A stretch of DNA of 33,887 nucleotides from Oscillospiraceae bacterium (GTDB lineage Bacteria; Bacillota; Clostridia; Oscillospirales; Ruminococcaceae): positions 1 through 33,887 of the forward strand of contig JAFXOO010000142.1 of NCBI GenBank assembly GCA_017528675.1. The letters are read 5' to 3'. Each line of letters begins with the position of its first letter. The stretch's first letter is position 1. This document shows, piece by piece, positions 1-8,157 of this stretch. The notes below the pieces were generated by a model. The model did not search any database and had not been told where the DNA came from. It saw only the letters and a program-made list of their open reading frames with translations. The position numbers were made by a program, and so were the translations under genes.

Positions 1-130
1 GGGCCGAAGGCCCCGCAATATAGCCCCTCCCCCAATGGGGGAGGGGTTGGGGTGGGGGCGCTCACCGGTGCGCCAGCACCAGAAAAAGGACTTTATCGAC
101 AAGCTGAGGCGCCCCCGGCAGGGGGCGCTT
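1..130 (+). repeat. Dispersed intergenic repeat, copy A (left end cut by window edge)
   Basis: This GC-rich non-coding stretch shares its modules with segments at 19285-19448, 22522-22568 and 33661-33820. In order it holds a GGGCC-gaa-GGCCC hairpin, a CCCCTCCCCC/GGGGGAGGGG hairpin (24-33 with 37-46), four G-tracts (37-58), a GGTGC-gcca-GCACC hairpin (67-80), the shared tail with CACCAGAAAAAGGACTTTAT, and a terminator-like hairpin (109-116 with 121-128). The remaining 131-197 holds only the ribosome site for the next gene. No promoter was recognised. Confidence 0.85.
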
Positions 131-197
131 GTCATAATCCCGCCGCCTCCCGCATAGAGATGAAGCAGGACTCAATACTGACCCGGAGGTAATCGCT

Positions 198-890
198 ATG
201 CAAGAAGGACTATCCGAGCTGTCAAAAAGATACAGCGATGAAATGCTCCGCCTCTATGGCGGCAGGCAGGATATGCAGAAGGAGGCATCCGGAATCTCTG
301 CGCCGGAGCCTCCGACCCCCGACCCGGAGCCGCCGACCCCCGACTCAGAGCCGCCGATCCCCGACCCGGAGCCGCCGATCCCCGGCCCGGAGCCGGAGGA
401 TTACGCCGATCCTGTCCTCCCCGAATACATCCGCCCGGAGCCTCCGCAGCTCCCGGAGGAGTGGGCGGCACAGTCTGCCTATGAGAAAGCCAACACTGCT
501 GAGGGGCGGCTGCGGGTCGTGGCTGCTGCGGCAGACAGCGCCTTCCCGGTACCAGGAGCAAGGGTGCTCATCTACACCCGCATCGGGGAGAAGCGCTATC
601 TCAACTACCTGCTTACAACCGATGCAAACGGCGAAACACCGACAGTCGTGCTTCCTGCACCGCCTGCGGATCTGAGCCAGGTGCCGGAGAATCTTACACC
701 CTATGCCGTCTGCGAAATTGAGATCTCCGCCAGAGGCTTTTTCCCGACGCAATCCCTCGATGTCCATGTTTTCGCCGGTGTGACGACCCGCCAGGAATTC
801 CAGCTCGTCCCTCTGCCGCTGAACATGACGCCGGAGGATGTCATGGAACTCAGCCCCGAAGGCCGTTCTGTGGATGAGGAGGTGGACTGA
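198..890 (+). CDS. Proline-rich protein with carboxypeptidase-regulatory-like beta domain
   Basis: This is a 230-aa protein of unknown function and the first gene of a three-gene operon. GGAGGT at 185-190 sits 7 nt before the ATG. Residues 1-30 are charged. Residues 37-64 are four 7-residue repeats of the form EPP(T/I)P(D/G)(P/S), encoded by four 21-bp DNA repeats (306-389). Residues about 104-215 look like a carboxypeptidase-regulatory or Ig-like beta sandwich, with the pattern VPGARVLIYT, then TDANGET, then a segment ending in QEFQLVPL. No signal peptide or membrane segment is visible. Its stop codon overlaps the next start (TGATG), so it is translationally coupled to the SpoIID-like protein. 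Low-complexity linkers like this usually tether domains. I infer a structural partner of the peptidoglycan-binding proteins that follow. Confidence 0.8.
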   Translation: MQEGLSELSKRYSDEMLRLYGGRQDMQKEASGISAPEPPTPDPEPPTPDSEPPIPDPEPPIPGPEPEDYADPVLPEYIRPEPPQLPEEWAAQSAYEKANTAEGRLRVVAAAADSAFPVPGARVLIYTRIGEKRYLNYLLTTDANGETPTVVLPAPPADLSQVPENLTPYAVCEIEISARGFFPTQSLDVHVFAGVTTRQEFQLVPLPLNMTPEDVMELSPEGRSVDEEVD

Positions 891-2287
891 TGCTGACCGG
901 TGAGCCGTTTGTGCCGCTGAATATCACTGTGCATCTTGGTGCGCCGGATGAAGCGGCATCCGATGTCATTGTGCCGTTCCCGGAGTACATCAAGAATGTG
1001 GTTTCCAGCGAGATCTATCCGACCTGGCCGGATGCCGCCATCCGTGCGAATGTCTATGCGATTGTGAGCTTTGCCCTGAACCGTATCTACACCGAATGGT
1101 ACCGCTCCCGTGGCTATCCCTTCGACATCACCGCTGTGACGCAGTACGACCAGAAGTACATTGAAGGCCGCCAGATCTACGACAACATCGCCGTCATCGT
1201 GGATGAGCTGTTTGATGATTATATCCGCCGCCAGGGGCGTGTGGAGCCCTTGTTTGCGGCATTCTGCAACGGAACAACCGTGACCTGCAACGGCCTGTCA
1301 CAATGGGGGACGGTGGATCTTGCCAACCAGGGGCTTGTGCCGTATGAGATTTTGCAGTATTACTACGGGGAGGATATCGAGATCGTGAGAGATACGCCCG
1401 TCCGGACCAATACCATGTCCTATCCCGGCGAACTGCTCGGTGCAGGCTCTGCCGGTGCTGCTGTACAGACACTACAGATTCAGCTCAACCGCATTTCCCG
1501 GAATTATCCGGCTATCCCGAAGATACCGAATGCCTCCGGGCAGTATGATGCCGCCACAGAGGATGCCGTGCGCACGTTCCAGCAGGTCTTTGATCTGCCG
1601 GTGACCGGTACGGTGAACAAGGCAACATGGTACCGGATTGCCTACATCTACACCAGTGTAAAACGCCTTGCCGAGCTCGATTCCGAGGGCGTTTTCCGTG
1701 AAGAATTCCCGCTTCAGTTCAAGCAGGAGCTCAGACCTGACATGCAGAGCGAGCAGGTGCGTGGGCTGCAATACTTTCTGGCAGTGGTGGGGGCGTATTA
1801 TGAATCTGTCCGTCCCATCCGTATCACAGGCGTGTACGATGACCAGACCGAAGCCTCCGTCCGGAGCTTCCAGCGTGTCTATGGCCTGCCGGAGACAGGT
1901 ATTGTGGACGAGGCAACCTGGAATGACCTGTACCGTGCCTATGCAGGCATTGCGGCATCCATCCCGAAGGAGGATGCAGAGTGGATCCCGGCACTCTATC
2001 CCGGTACGGTGCTACAGGAGGGCGTGACGAGCGAGGATGTGCGGATTCTGCAAACCTACCTGACCTATATCCACAACACCGTGCCGGAAATACCGGCGGT
2101 GCGGACAACGGGGTATTTCGGCCCGCTGACCAAGGCATCCGTCATTGCCTTCCAGCGCTATGCAGGGCTGAACCAGAATGGTGTTGTCGGCGCTGTGACC
2201 TGGGACGCCATCGCCGGGCTCTATTCCGATCTGCGTTTCGGTTACGAAAAACGCCCCTACCAGTCGCCAGGGTATACCATCCGATAG
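890..2287 (+). CDS. SpoIID/LytB-like domain protein with three peptidoglycan-binding domains
   Basis: This 465-aa protein starts at an ATG overlapping the previous stop by one base, with GAGGAGGT just upstream. Residues about 30-170 resemble the SpoIID/LytB fold: YIKNVVSSEIYPTW matches the family's catalytic-glutamate segment (Glu41 here), TQYDQKY follows, and LSQWGTVDLANQG plus EILQYYYGEDI matches its C-terminal signature. SpoIID is a lytic transglycosylase acting on denuded glycan in sporulation. Three PG_binding_1-type repeats follow (about 184-250, 283-352 and 375-450), each ending in a V/I-x-F-Q-x-x-x-x-L pattern and a G-x-(V/A)-(D/N/G)-x-x-(T)-W helix. No signal peptide is visible, which is odd for a wall-acting protein. 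Activity on peptidoglycan is inferred. A structural or spore-associated role is possible. Confidence 0.85.
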   Translation: MLTGEPFVPLNITVHLGAPDEAASDVIVPFPEYIKNVVSSEIYPTWPDAAIRANVYAIVSFALNRIYTEWYRSRGYPFDITAVTQYDQKYIEGRQIYDNIAVIVDELFDDYIRRQGRVEPLFAAFCNGTTVTCNGLSQWGTVDLANQGLVPYEILQYYYGEDIEIVRDTPVRTNTMSYPGELLGAGSAGAAVQTLQIQLNRISRNYPAIPKIPNASGQYDAATEDAVRTFQQVFDLPVTGTVNKATWYRIAYIYTSVKRLAELDSEGVFREEFPLQFKQELRPDMQSEQVRGLQYFLAVVGAYYESVRPIRITGVYDDQTEASVRSFQRVYGLPETGIVDEATWNDLYRAYAGIAASIPKEDAEWIPALYPGTVLQEGVTSEDVRILQTYLTYIHNTVPEIPAVRTTGYFGPLTKASVIAFQRYAGLNQNGVVGAVTWDAIAGLYSDLRFGYEKRPYQSPGYTIR

Positions 2288-2341
2288 CACAACCCCTGCC
2301 CCCTCCCGCCGGAGAGGGAAATTCCAGAACAGGAGGCCATC

Positions 2342-2851
2342 ATGTACAGTCCAGAACAAGAAAAGGCGCATATCTATGAGCTCCAGCAGATGCTTTACGG
2401 CATATCCCTTCGCAACCCGGCGGTTCCCGGTGTCATTCCGGACGGCATCTACGGCGAGGAGACTGCCGCCGCTGTGCGGGCGTTTCAGCAATACTACGGC
2501 CTGCGGGTGACAGGTGAGGCAAACGGTGCCACCTGGGAGAAGATTGCTGCGGTCTATCGGGCGATGCAGGATATGTCCCCGGCACCGCTGGATGCCTTCC
2601 CGCAAAAGCCGGGTACAGTGCTCCAGGAGGGAGCACACGGCTTCCCGGTCATGGTTTCGCAGGCGGTTCTGCTGGCGCTTTCGGAGCAGTTCGAGAACAT
2701 TCCGCCGTGTGCAGTGACCGGCGATCTCGATGCGGATACCGTGCGGGCGCTACAGCCATTCCAGAAGCTTTGCAGCCTGCCCGTCACCGGAAAGCTTGAC
2801 TGTGCCACATGGAATATGCTTGCGCAGGCGGGGGATGCCCTGCGGACATAG
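2342..2851 (+). CDS. Peptidoglycan-binding domain protein (two PG_binding_1 repeats)
   Basis: This is a 169-aa protein and the third gene of the operon, 54 nt after the SpoIID-like gene, with AGGAGG about 8 nt before the ATG. It is almost entirely two PG_binding_1-like repeats. The first (about 9-70) contains GIYGEETAAAVRAFQQYYGL and a GATWEKI helix. The second (about 96-163) contains DADTVRALQPFQKL and CATWNML and is more divergent, with an altered F-Q position. There is no signal peptide, membrane segment or catalytic domain. It probably works together with the upstream protein, whose repeats are of the same type and could have arisen by duplication. A bidirectional terminator hairpin follows directly. 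Confidence 0.85.
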   Translation: MYSPEQEKAHIYELQQMLYGISLRNPAVPGVIPDGIYGEETAAAVRAFQQYYGLRVTGEANGATWEKIAAVYRAMQDMSPAPLDAFPQKPGTVLQEGAHGFPVMVSQAVLLALSEQFENIPPCAVTGDLDADTVRALQPFQKLCSLPVTGKLDCATWNMLAQAGDALRT

Positions 2852-2856
2852 AAAAG

Positions 2857-2877
2857 CCCCTCCCCGATGGGGAGGGG
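2857..2877. terminator. Bidirectional stem-loop between convergent genes
   Basis: A perfect 9-bp stem CCCCTCCCC/GGGGAGGGG has a GAT loop. It lies between convergent genes and has A-rich sequence on its left (a T-run for the minus strand). The same palindrome forms the core of the dispersed repeat, but the flanking repeat modules are absent here. Confidence 0.7.
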
Positions 2878-2886
2878 GGTCTGCTG

Positions 2887-4326
2887 TCATAGAAATTCCT
2901 TCAACTGCTCCTTCACCTCGCTGTACTGCATGCCGATAAGTGTGCAGTGCCGGGGAGATTCGGAGCGGAAATAGAGCAGTACATGGCATTTTCCTGTGAG
3001 ATGATGCCAGAAATGCCGGTGAATCCGCACCTTGACAATGCGGTTGACATCGCAGATGATCGTGTGGAAGGTCAGCCCTTTGCAGTACCGGATGCAGGCG
3101 TGGTTCCTGGAAATGGAAATACCCGTGGTTGTGAAGGCAATGAACTGCACGATTGTCTTCCAGATGATCGGAATTTCGATCATGATGATGAAATACCGGA
3201 TCACATCATCAAATGCCGGAAACAGCCGCAGCAGCACAGAGGATGCCGGGATGACGGCAGCCGCTGTCAGGAACGGGATGCAGATATACCCCCACCAGGA
3301 ATGCCACGGCGGCCGCAGCTTGTTTCTGGAAAGCCGGCTGCCGGGGAAGATCATCGGCATCGTTTCCTCCAGCTCACGCCGGGTGAGAATGGGCATGCAG
3401 ATCGGGATAGCCCCCTGCATGCTGCCGTAGCCGGGGCAGTTGACTGCCAGCGAAAAGATGCGGCAGAGCTTGGTCAGGACATTCTGCCGGATGTCGATGT
3501 AATTGACCTTGCGGCCGCTGAGATAAAAATGCCGCCGTGTCACAAGACCGCTGTTCACAGCGATCATGCGCTTGTCGCTCTCCATTCTGAATCCGCCGTA
3601 GCGGATGAGATTGGCAAGAAAAGAAAGCAGCCAGGTGGACAGGATGAGGATGCCCAGCGCCACCGCTGCCGGCGGAATCCCCATGAGCCGCCCCGCCAGT
3701 GTCGCAGAGATGCTGTTGAGCCGTTCCGTCACCTGGAATTCATGCAGAAGATCCCGTGCAATACGGCCGCCCTGGAACCAGAAAACAGCCAGGTACAGTG
3801 CTCCGGAAAAGCTGGAGGAGAAGATCATCGAAAACAGCAGCGTCCGCCAGATGCCGACCCTGTCGGAAAAGTGGTGCCGCTTGCCCTGCCGGAGCCGTGG
3901 AATGGCAGAGAGAAACAGCTTTTCATCCCGCCGCCGGATAAGCAGCTTGATGTCCGTGGCCTCCAGAAGGCCGCCCGCTGCATCGGCGTAGAGGTACTCT
4001 CCGCCGAACGGCCGCAGCCAGACCGGCTGCTCCACGGCCATGACGGAGAGATTCCGGATGGGCAGGAAGCGCTGCCGGGTGAACAGAATCCCGTCCCGGA
4101 CATAGAGCTGCTCCTTCACGATGCCGAACTCCCGGAAGTACCAGTTCAGAAAGCCATAGCCAAAAATGGCAAGCAGAATCAGAAGCTCAAACCAGGTACC
4201 CCGCAGCCATGCTTCGATATCCTCACGGGAAGCGAAGTGATAGGCGCCCCGCACGATCGGAAAGATCAGCAGCCACAGGTTTTTCATGCTGTAGCGCAGG
4301 ATGCGCAGCGGATGTTCACGGCGCAT
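2887..4326 (-). CDS. YdbT-like bPH2-domain membrane protein
   Basis: This 479-aa protein resembles the YdbT family of membrane proteins carrying bacterial PH-like (bPH2) domains; their molecular role is poorly defined. The chosen ATG (protein begins MRREHPLRILRYSMK) has AAGGGGG 6 nt upstream and overlaps the 3' end of the preceding gene by 11 nt. Hydrophobic segments lie near residues 11-30, 48-66, 165-190, 220-255 and 345-390 and alternate with soluble bPH2-like segments. Examples are YVRDGILFTRQRFLPIRNLS and AVNSGLVTRRHFYLSGRKVN, which share the 'hydrophobic-x-G-hydrophobic-x-R-R-x-h-P/L' pattern typical of bPH2 strands. In Bacillus the ydbS and ydbT genes are also adjacent. The family call is fairly secure, the function is not. 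Confidence 0.8.
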   Translation of the reverse strand: MRREHPLRILRYSMKNLWLLIFPIVRGAYHFASREDIEAWLRGTWFELLILLAIFGYGFLNWYFREFGIVKEQLYVRDGILFTRQRFLPIRNLSVMAVEQPVWLRPFGGEYLYADAAGGLLEATDIKLLIRRRDEKLFLSAIPRLRQGKRHHFSDRVGIWRTLLFSMIFSSSFSGALYLAVFWFQGGRIARDLLHEFQVTERLNSISATLAGRLMGIPPAAVALGILILSTWLLSFLANLIRYGGFRMESDKRMIAVNSGLVTRRHFYLSGRKVNYIDIRQNVLTKLCRIFSLAVNCPGYGSMQGAIPICMPILTRRELEETMPMIFPGSRLSRNKLRPPWHSWWGYICIPFLTAAAVIPASSVLLRLFPAFDDVIRYFIIMIEIPIIWKTIVQFIAFTTTGISISRNHACIRYCKGLTFHTIICDVNRIVKVRIHRHFWHHLTGKCHVLLYFRSESPRHCTLIGMQYSEVKEQLKEFL

Positions 4327-4762
4327 GGAATACCCCCTTTTGCTGGAGGAGTGCTGCAAAGGACACACGGTCATCCCGGTTCAGGAAAGGTACCGTAAGA
4401 TGTCCGCCGTACATGTGCAGTACCACAAAATTGAGCCCGAAAGCGCCGTCAAACGGTCCGGAGAGAATCTGTACGAACTGCACACGTTCAAACCGCACGG
4501 ACTGTGCCCGCCGGAACAGAATGCCGGCAGTGACGGTGATGCCTGAGGAGGTGACTGTGCAGCTCAGCATGCGGAAGTACAGCGGCAGGATGCAGAAGGC
4601 AGGGATCGCAGCAATCACGCATACCACGATGATGACGCCCCACATGACATTCGGCCAGCGGTCAAGCACAGCGCCCGCAAGGGCAATCAGCCCTGATGCC
4701 GCCAGACAGACAGACAGCATGATTGTCCACAATGCAGACTGATCGGCATGATAATCCTTCAT
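4316..4762 (-). CDS. YdbS-like bPH2-domain membrane protein
   Basis: This 148-aa protein has two N-terminal membrane helices (about residues 13-32 and 40-60) and then one bPH2-like domain with TSSGITVTAGILFRRAQSV, a form typical of YdbS-family proteins. AAGGAGG lies 8 nt upstream of the ATG, behind a strong promoter (4800-4828). It overlaps the YdbT-like gene by 11 nt, so the two are probably co-translated and may form a membrane complex. The biochemical role of the family is not established. The operon diverges from the symporter gene at 4860. Confidence 0.8.
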   Translation of the reverse strand: MKDYHADQSALWTIMLSVCLAASGLIALAGAVLDRWPNVMWGVIIVVCVIAAIPAFCILPLYFRMLSCTVTSSGITVTAGILFRRAQSVRFERVQFVQILSGPFDGAFGLNFVVLHMYGGHLTVPFLNRDDRVSFAALLQQKGVFHAP

Positions 4763-4799
4763 CTGCGCCCCTCCTTCCCGGCAGAATCATTCTGATTCT

Positions 4800-4828
4800 A
4801 TTATAGCATACGGAGAGGGCGAATGCAA
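4800..4828 (-). promoter_or_regulatory. Sigma-A-type promoter of the ydbST-like operon
   Basis: On the minus strand the -35 is TTGCAT (4823-4828), the spacer 17 nt and the -10 TATAAT (4800-4805), preceded by TGC (extended -10). It lies about 40 nt upstream of the YdbS-like start. It closely resembles other promoters in the window that use TTGCAT or TTGCAA. Confidence 0.8.
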
Positions 4829-4859
4829 GGGAATCCGATAGAAAAGAGGGAATACACCG

Positions 4860-6194
4860 ATGCATTTTCTTTCGACGGTGAGCAGCCTGCTCTGGGGCAG
4901 CGGTCTGGTCGGACTGCTGCTCGGAACAGGTGCCTGGTGCCTGATGCGGGACAGATGTGCACCGCTGCGCAGTCTGCGATGGCTGCTTGTCCGCCGTGGA
5001 GGCAGCGGCAGCCGTGCGCATACGCCGTTTCAGGCGTGTATGACTTCGCTTGCGGCGGCAATGGGCACGGGTAATATTGCCGGTGTTGCCACAGCGCTCA
5101 CGCTCGGCGGCGCCGGAGCGGTATTCTGGATGTGGATGGCGGCACTGCTTGGGATGGGACTGATCTATGCGGAAAACGTCCTCGGCTGTCACTATCGCCG
5201 GGACGGCACAGCAGGTGCGGCAGCCTATCTGCGCTACGGCCTGCAAAGTCCCCGGCTTGCGGGAGCCTTTGCCGTATGCTGCGTTGCAGCCTCCTTCGGC
5301 ATGGGAAACATGACCCAGAGCCACGCTATGGCGCAGACCTTGCAGGCAGCATGGCGCATACCGCCGCTCCTCACGGGTCTGACTGCCGCTGCTGTGACGG
5401 CCCTTGTCATTCTCGGCGGTGCAAAGCGCATCGGACGATTTGCGGCAGCCGCTGTTCCGCTTGTGAGCGTGATCTATCTTGCGGCGGCAGGGGCAGTGCT
5501 GCTCCGCTGCCGTGCACAGCTCCCGGATGCGTTCGCAGCCATCTTCCGGGGCGCATTCGGCGTGGATGCCCTGACCGGCGGTATTTCCGGCGCAGCCGTG
5601 CAGCGTGCGGTGACAGCCGGCGTGCAGCGGGGCGTGTTCTCGAACGAAGCGGGCCTCGGCAGCAGCGGACTGCTGCACGGCGAGGCAGACGGCGATGAAC
5701 CGGCATTTCTCGGCGCATGCGGGATACTGGAGGTCTTTGCGGACACATTTGTGTGCTGCACGGCAACGGCACTGGCAGTTCTGTGCAGCGGCGCATCCGG
5801 TGCAGACGGTGCCGCACTTGTCCTGGAGGCATTCCGCAGGGGGATCGGGTCTGCGGCAGACTATCTGCTGCCGCCGGTCATAGCGGTATTTGCACTCTGC
5901 ACGCTGGTGGGCTGGAGCTATTGCGGCAGCAGCGCTTTGCAAAGTCTGACCGGCGGGCGGTTCCTGACGGCATACAGGATCGTGTTCTGCGCTGCGGTGC
6001 TGCTGGGGGCTGAACTGCGGCTGGAAGCCGTCTGGATGGCGGCAGACATCGCCAACGCCTGCATGGCATACTGCAACCTGCCGGGAATTCTGCTGCTCTA
6101 TCCGCTGCATAATACGCCGCAGACTGCCTATACTTCTTCAAAAGAAGGAAAGGCGGTTTCCCCATGCAAGCAATCCTGTTCTGTGACAAAATGA
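4860..6194 (+). CDS. AGCS-family alanine/glycine:cation symporter
   Basis: This 444-aa polytopic membrane protein belongs to the alanine or glycine:cation symporter family (AGCS), which imports small neutral amino acids with sodium or protons. Family signatures are visible: GTGNIAGVATAL (residues 69-80), then GGAGAVFWMW, and RGVFSNEAGLGSS in the second half. About ten hydrophobic stretches run the length of the protein. The AAAGAGGG before the ATG is a weak ribosome site. It is slightly shorter than typical members (about 450-480 aa), with a shortened N-terminus. Its last 10 codons overlap the next gene by 31 nt, so the hydrophilic tail may be a by-product of the overlap. Substrate preference cannot be read from sequence alone. 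Confidence 0.9.
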   Translation: MHFLSTVSSLLWGSGLVGLLLGTGAWCLMRDRCAPLRSLRWLLVRRGGSGSRAHTPFQACMTSLAAAMGTGNIAGVATALTLGGAGAVFWMWMAALLGMGLIYAENVLGCHYRRDGTAGAAAYLRYGLQSPRLAGAFAVCCVAASFGMGNMTQSHAMAQTLQAAWRIPPLLTGLTAAAVTALVILGGAKRIGRFAAAAVPLVSVIYLAAAGAVLLRCRAQLPDAFAAIFRGAFGVDALTGGISGAAVQRAVTAGVQRGVFSNEAGLGSSGLLHGEADGDEPAFLGACGILEVFADTFVCCTATALAVLCSGASGADGAALVLEAFRRGIGSAADYLLPPVIAVFALCTLVGWSYCGSSALQSLTGGRFLTAYRIVFCAAVLLGAELRLEAVWMAADIANACMAYCNLPGILLLYPLHNTPQTAYTSSKEGKAVSPCKQSCSVTK

Positions 6195-8020
6195 CTGAAT
6201 GTATCCCTCTTACAGACTGTCCCGAGGCGCTGCTGCCGATCTGCAATGTGCCGCTTCTGGCGAGACTCCTGCGGTATCTGGAGCGCAGCGGATTTGAGGC
6301 AGCGGTGCTTCTTGCGGCAGACAGCCGCATCCGCCGCATGCTCGACAGCCTCCCGCTGCAAATGCCGGTGCGGCTTGCACGTTCCCTGACGGCAGTCCGT
6401 TCCGATACGCCGTCGCTGCTTCTGCGCAGGCTTTGTGTGCCGGAATGGGAGATGGGCGAGCTGTACGCACTCTGCGGCAGGGAGCCGGTGCGGCTGTTCA
6501 CCCCGGACGGGAGCTTTGCCGGAGCGGAGCTGCATCCGGCAGGCTCGGCGTTTCTGGAGCCGGAGGCATCTGTGGTGCCGCAGCATGCCCGCTTCTGGCG
6601 TGCGGACAACCCCGGAGGCTACCGGGCGCTTCAGCAGCATCTCCTCGGAACCGGTACGGAACGGCGCATTGCCGAGGGCGTCCGCATCGGCAAGGATGCC
6701 GTGATCGACAGCCGGACTGTCATTGGCGCAGACTGCGTGATCGGCGCAGGTGCGCAGATTTCCGGCTGCATCCTCGGTGACGGTGTACAGATCGGCGCCG
6801 GCGCTGTGATCGAGGACTGTGTCATCTGTCACCGTGCGCTTGTGGACAGGGACACGGTGCTGCAAAATACCGCCGTCCCCGAAGGCGTGGTCTGTTCGGC
6901 ACATGCCCGGCACCGCCGTATGCTGCGGCTGGAACCGGAGGACGGCATCTGCTGGCAGGATCCGAAGTGGAATACCCCCGCTGCGGCACTCCGGGCGGGT
7001 GCAGCAATGACTGTGCTGGACGGTGCCCTTGCGGTCGGCTGCACGGACAAAGCGGGCGAGAGTCTTGCAATGGCAGCGGCAGCCGGGGCGGTTTCGCAGG
7101 GCGCAAGGGTCTGGTTTGCCGGGTGCTGCACCCTGTCGCAACTGCTGTGTATCGGCAGAATGACAGGCTGCGGGGCGTTTCTCTGCGCATCCGGCAGCGG
7201 GATGATCCGGCTGCTGCCCTTCGGCAGGGACGGCGCACCGCTGACAACAGCCCAGGCAGAGCGCCTCCAGCAGGCGCTTGATGCGGAGCTTTCCGAACGC
7301 ATTGTGGACGAGGGCGTGCTTTCCGATGCTTCCGGGCTTCTTCCGCTGTGGGAGGAGCAATGCCGTGCGCTGGTGCCGGCACAGCATCCGGAAATAACCG
7401 TGAGCTGCGGAGAACCGCTGCTCCGGCAGGCGGCAGACCGGATTTTTGCCGGGGGAACAGGCGGACAGATCACGCTGGCACTGACTGCCGACGGCACCGG
7501 TGCCGGCGCTTTCACACCGGAAACAGGCATGCTCACCAGAGAGCAGCTTCTTCTGATAGCAGCACTTTCCGTGGCGGAACAGGGAGAACCATGCATCCTG
7601 CCGGCGGATTTTCACCCGGCAGCAGAGCAGTTTGCCATGCAGGAGGGCATCCGCATCCTGCGGCAGTATACGTCGTCGATCACAGCCGCTGTGCTTTCCG
7701 CCCGGCAGGGAATCCTGACGGACGGCGTGCGGCTGTTTGCGCATGTGCTGCGGGCGCTTGCTGCCCGGAAGCTGACACTTGCCCAGGCGGCAGCGCTCCT
7801 CCCGGAGATGCACACTGTCCGCCGCACGGCCGTCACATCGCTCACCCGCCAGCAGGTGCGGGCACTGCGCCGTTATGCCGGCCCGCAGATGCGGGTCACA
7901 CTCCCGCCGCACAGCCGCCTTGTCAGGATTCAGGCACATGCCGATTCGATGGAAGCCGCTGCGGAGCTCTGCGCCGGATGGGAACAGCACCTCCGGGAGG
8001 CGGAACGGTCAGGCCAATGA
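6164..8020 (+). CDS. Nucleotidyltransferase/hexapeptide/phosphomannomutase-like fusion, probably a pseudoenzyme
   Basis: This 618-aa protein follows the layout of sugar-phosphate nucleotidyltransferase-phosphomannomutase fusions but lacks their catalytic motifs. Residues 1-50 match the start of an NTP_transferase domain, except that the glycine-rich GGxGTR loop is replaced by FCDKMTECI and the PKP lysine by PEA. The domain is also about half the usual length. Residues 168-240 are left-handed beta-helix hexapeptide repeats (IGADCVIGAGAQIS and the like). Residues about 265-600 resemble a phosphohexomutase, yet the phosphoserine loop TASHNP appears as CASGSG (341-346) and the metal loop DGDxDR as DGTGAG (443-448). 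AAGGAAAGG precedes the ATG. The fold calls are moderately sure. Loss of both activities is inferred from the missing residues. A regulatory or scaffolding role is possible. Confidence 0.75.
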   Translation: MQAILFCDKMTECIPLTDCPEALLPICNVPLLARLLRYLERSGFEAAVLLAADSRIRRMLDSLPLQMPVRLARSLTAVRSDTPSLLLRRLCVPEWEMGELYALCGREPVRLFTPDGSFAGAELHPAGSAFLEPEASVVPQHARFWRADNPGGYRALQQHLLGTGTERRIAEGVRIGKDAVIDSRTVIGADCVIGAGAQISGCILGDGVQIGAGAVIEDCVICHRALVDRDTVLQNTAVPEGVVCSAHARHRRMLRLEPEDGICWQDPKWNTPAAALRAGAAMTVLDGALAVGCTDKAGESLAMAAAAGAVSQGARVWFAGCCTLSQLLCIGRMTGCGAFLCASGSGMIRLLPFGRDGAPLTTAQAERLQQALDAELSERIVDEGVLSDASGLLPLWEEQCRALVPAQHPEITVSCGEPLLRQAADRIFAGGTGGQITLALTADGTGAGAFTPETGMLTREQLLLIAALSVAEQGEPCILPADFHPAAEQFAMQEGIRILRQYTSSITAAVLSARQGILTDGVRLFAHVLRALAARKLTLAQAAALLPEMHTVRRTAVTSLTRQQVRALRRYAGPQMRVTLPPHSRLVRIQAHADSMEAAAELCAGWEQHLREAERSGQ

Positions 8021-8122
8021 GACACAGCCGGCCGCTCATGGTGACGGTTCATGCAATGCTGAGCGGAACAATGCGCAATTTTAGCCAAATTGCCAAATCT
8101 GCAAGCCTGTTTCCGGAAGTGC

Positions 8123-8151
8123 TTGACAAATCAAGGCAATTCAGATATAAT
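8123..8151 (+). promoter_or_regulatory. Consensus sigma-A promoter
   Basis: A perfect TTGACA (8123-8128), a 17-nt spacer and a perfect TATAAT (8146-8151) predict a start near 8158. This is the best promoter match in the window. It lies 103 nt after the previous stop and about 330 nt before the RNase J start, so it drives either a long leader or a separate RNA. Confidence 0.9.
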
Positions 8152-8157
8152 AATAGT

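Noticed and set aside
2947..4398. Plus-strand reading frame of 483 codons opposite the YdbT-like gene
   Set aside because: The minus-strand frame shows membrane helices and bPH2 patterns with a good start; the plus frame is composition-driven.
4662..6110. Minus-strand reading frame of 482 codons opposite the AGCS symporter
   Set aside because: The symporter signatures are unmistakable on the plus strand; the minus product is Cys/Arg/His-rich with no recognisable fold.
6128..7990. Long minus-strand reading frame (620 codons) opposite the nucleotidyltransferase-like gene
   Set aside because: Its product is Cys/His/Arg-rich and low in hydrophobic structure, it has no ribosome site, and the plus-strand frame has clear domain patterns. 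It is a GC-rich shadow.
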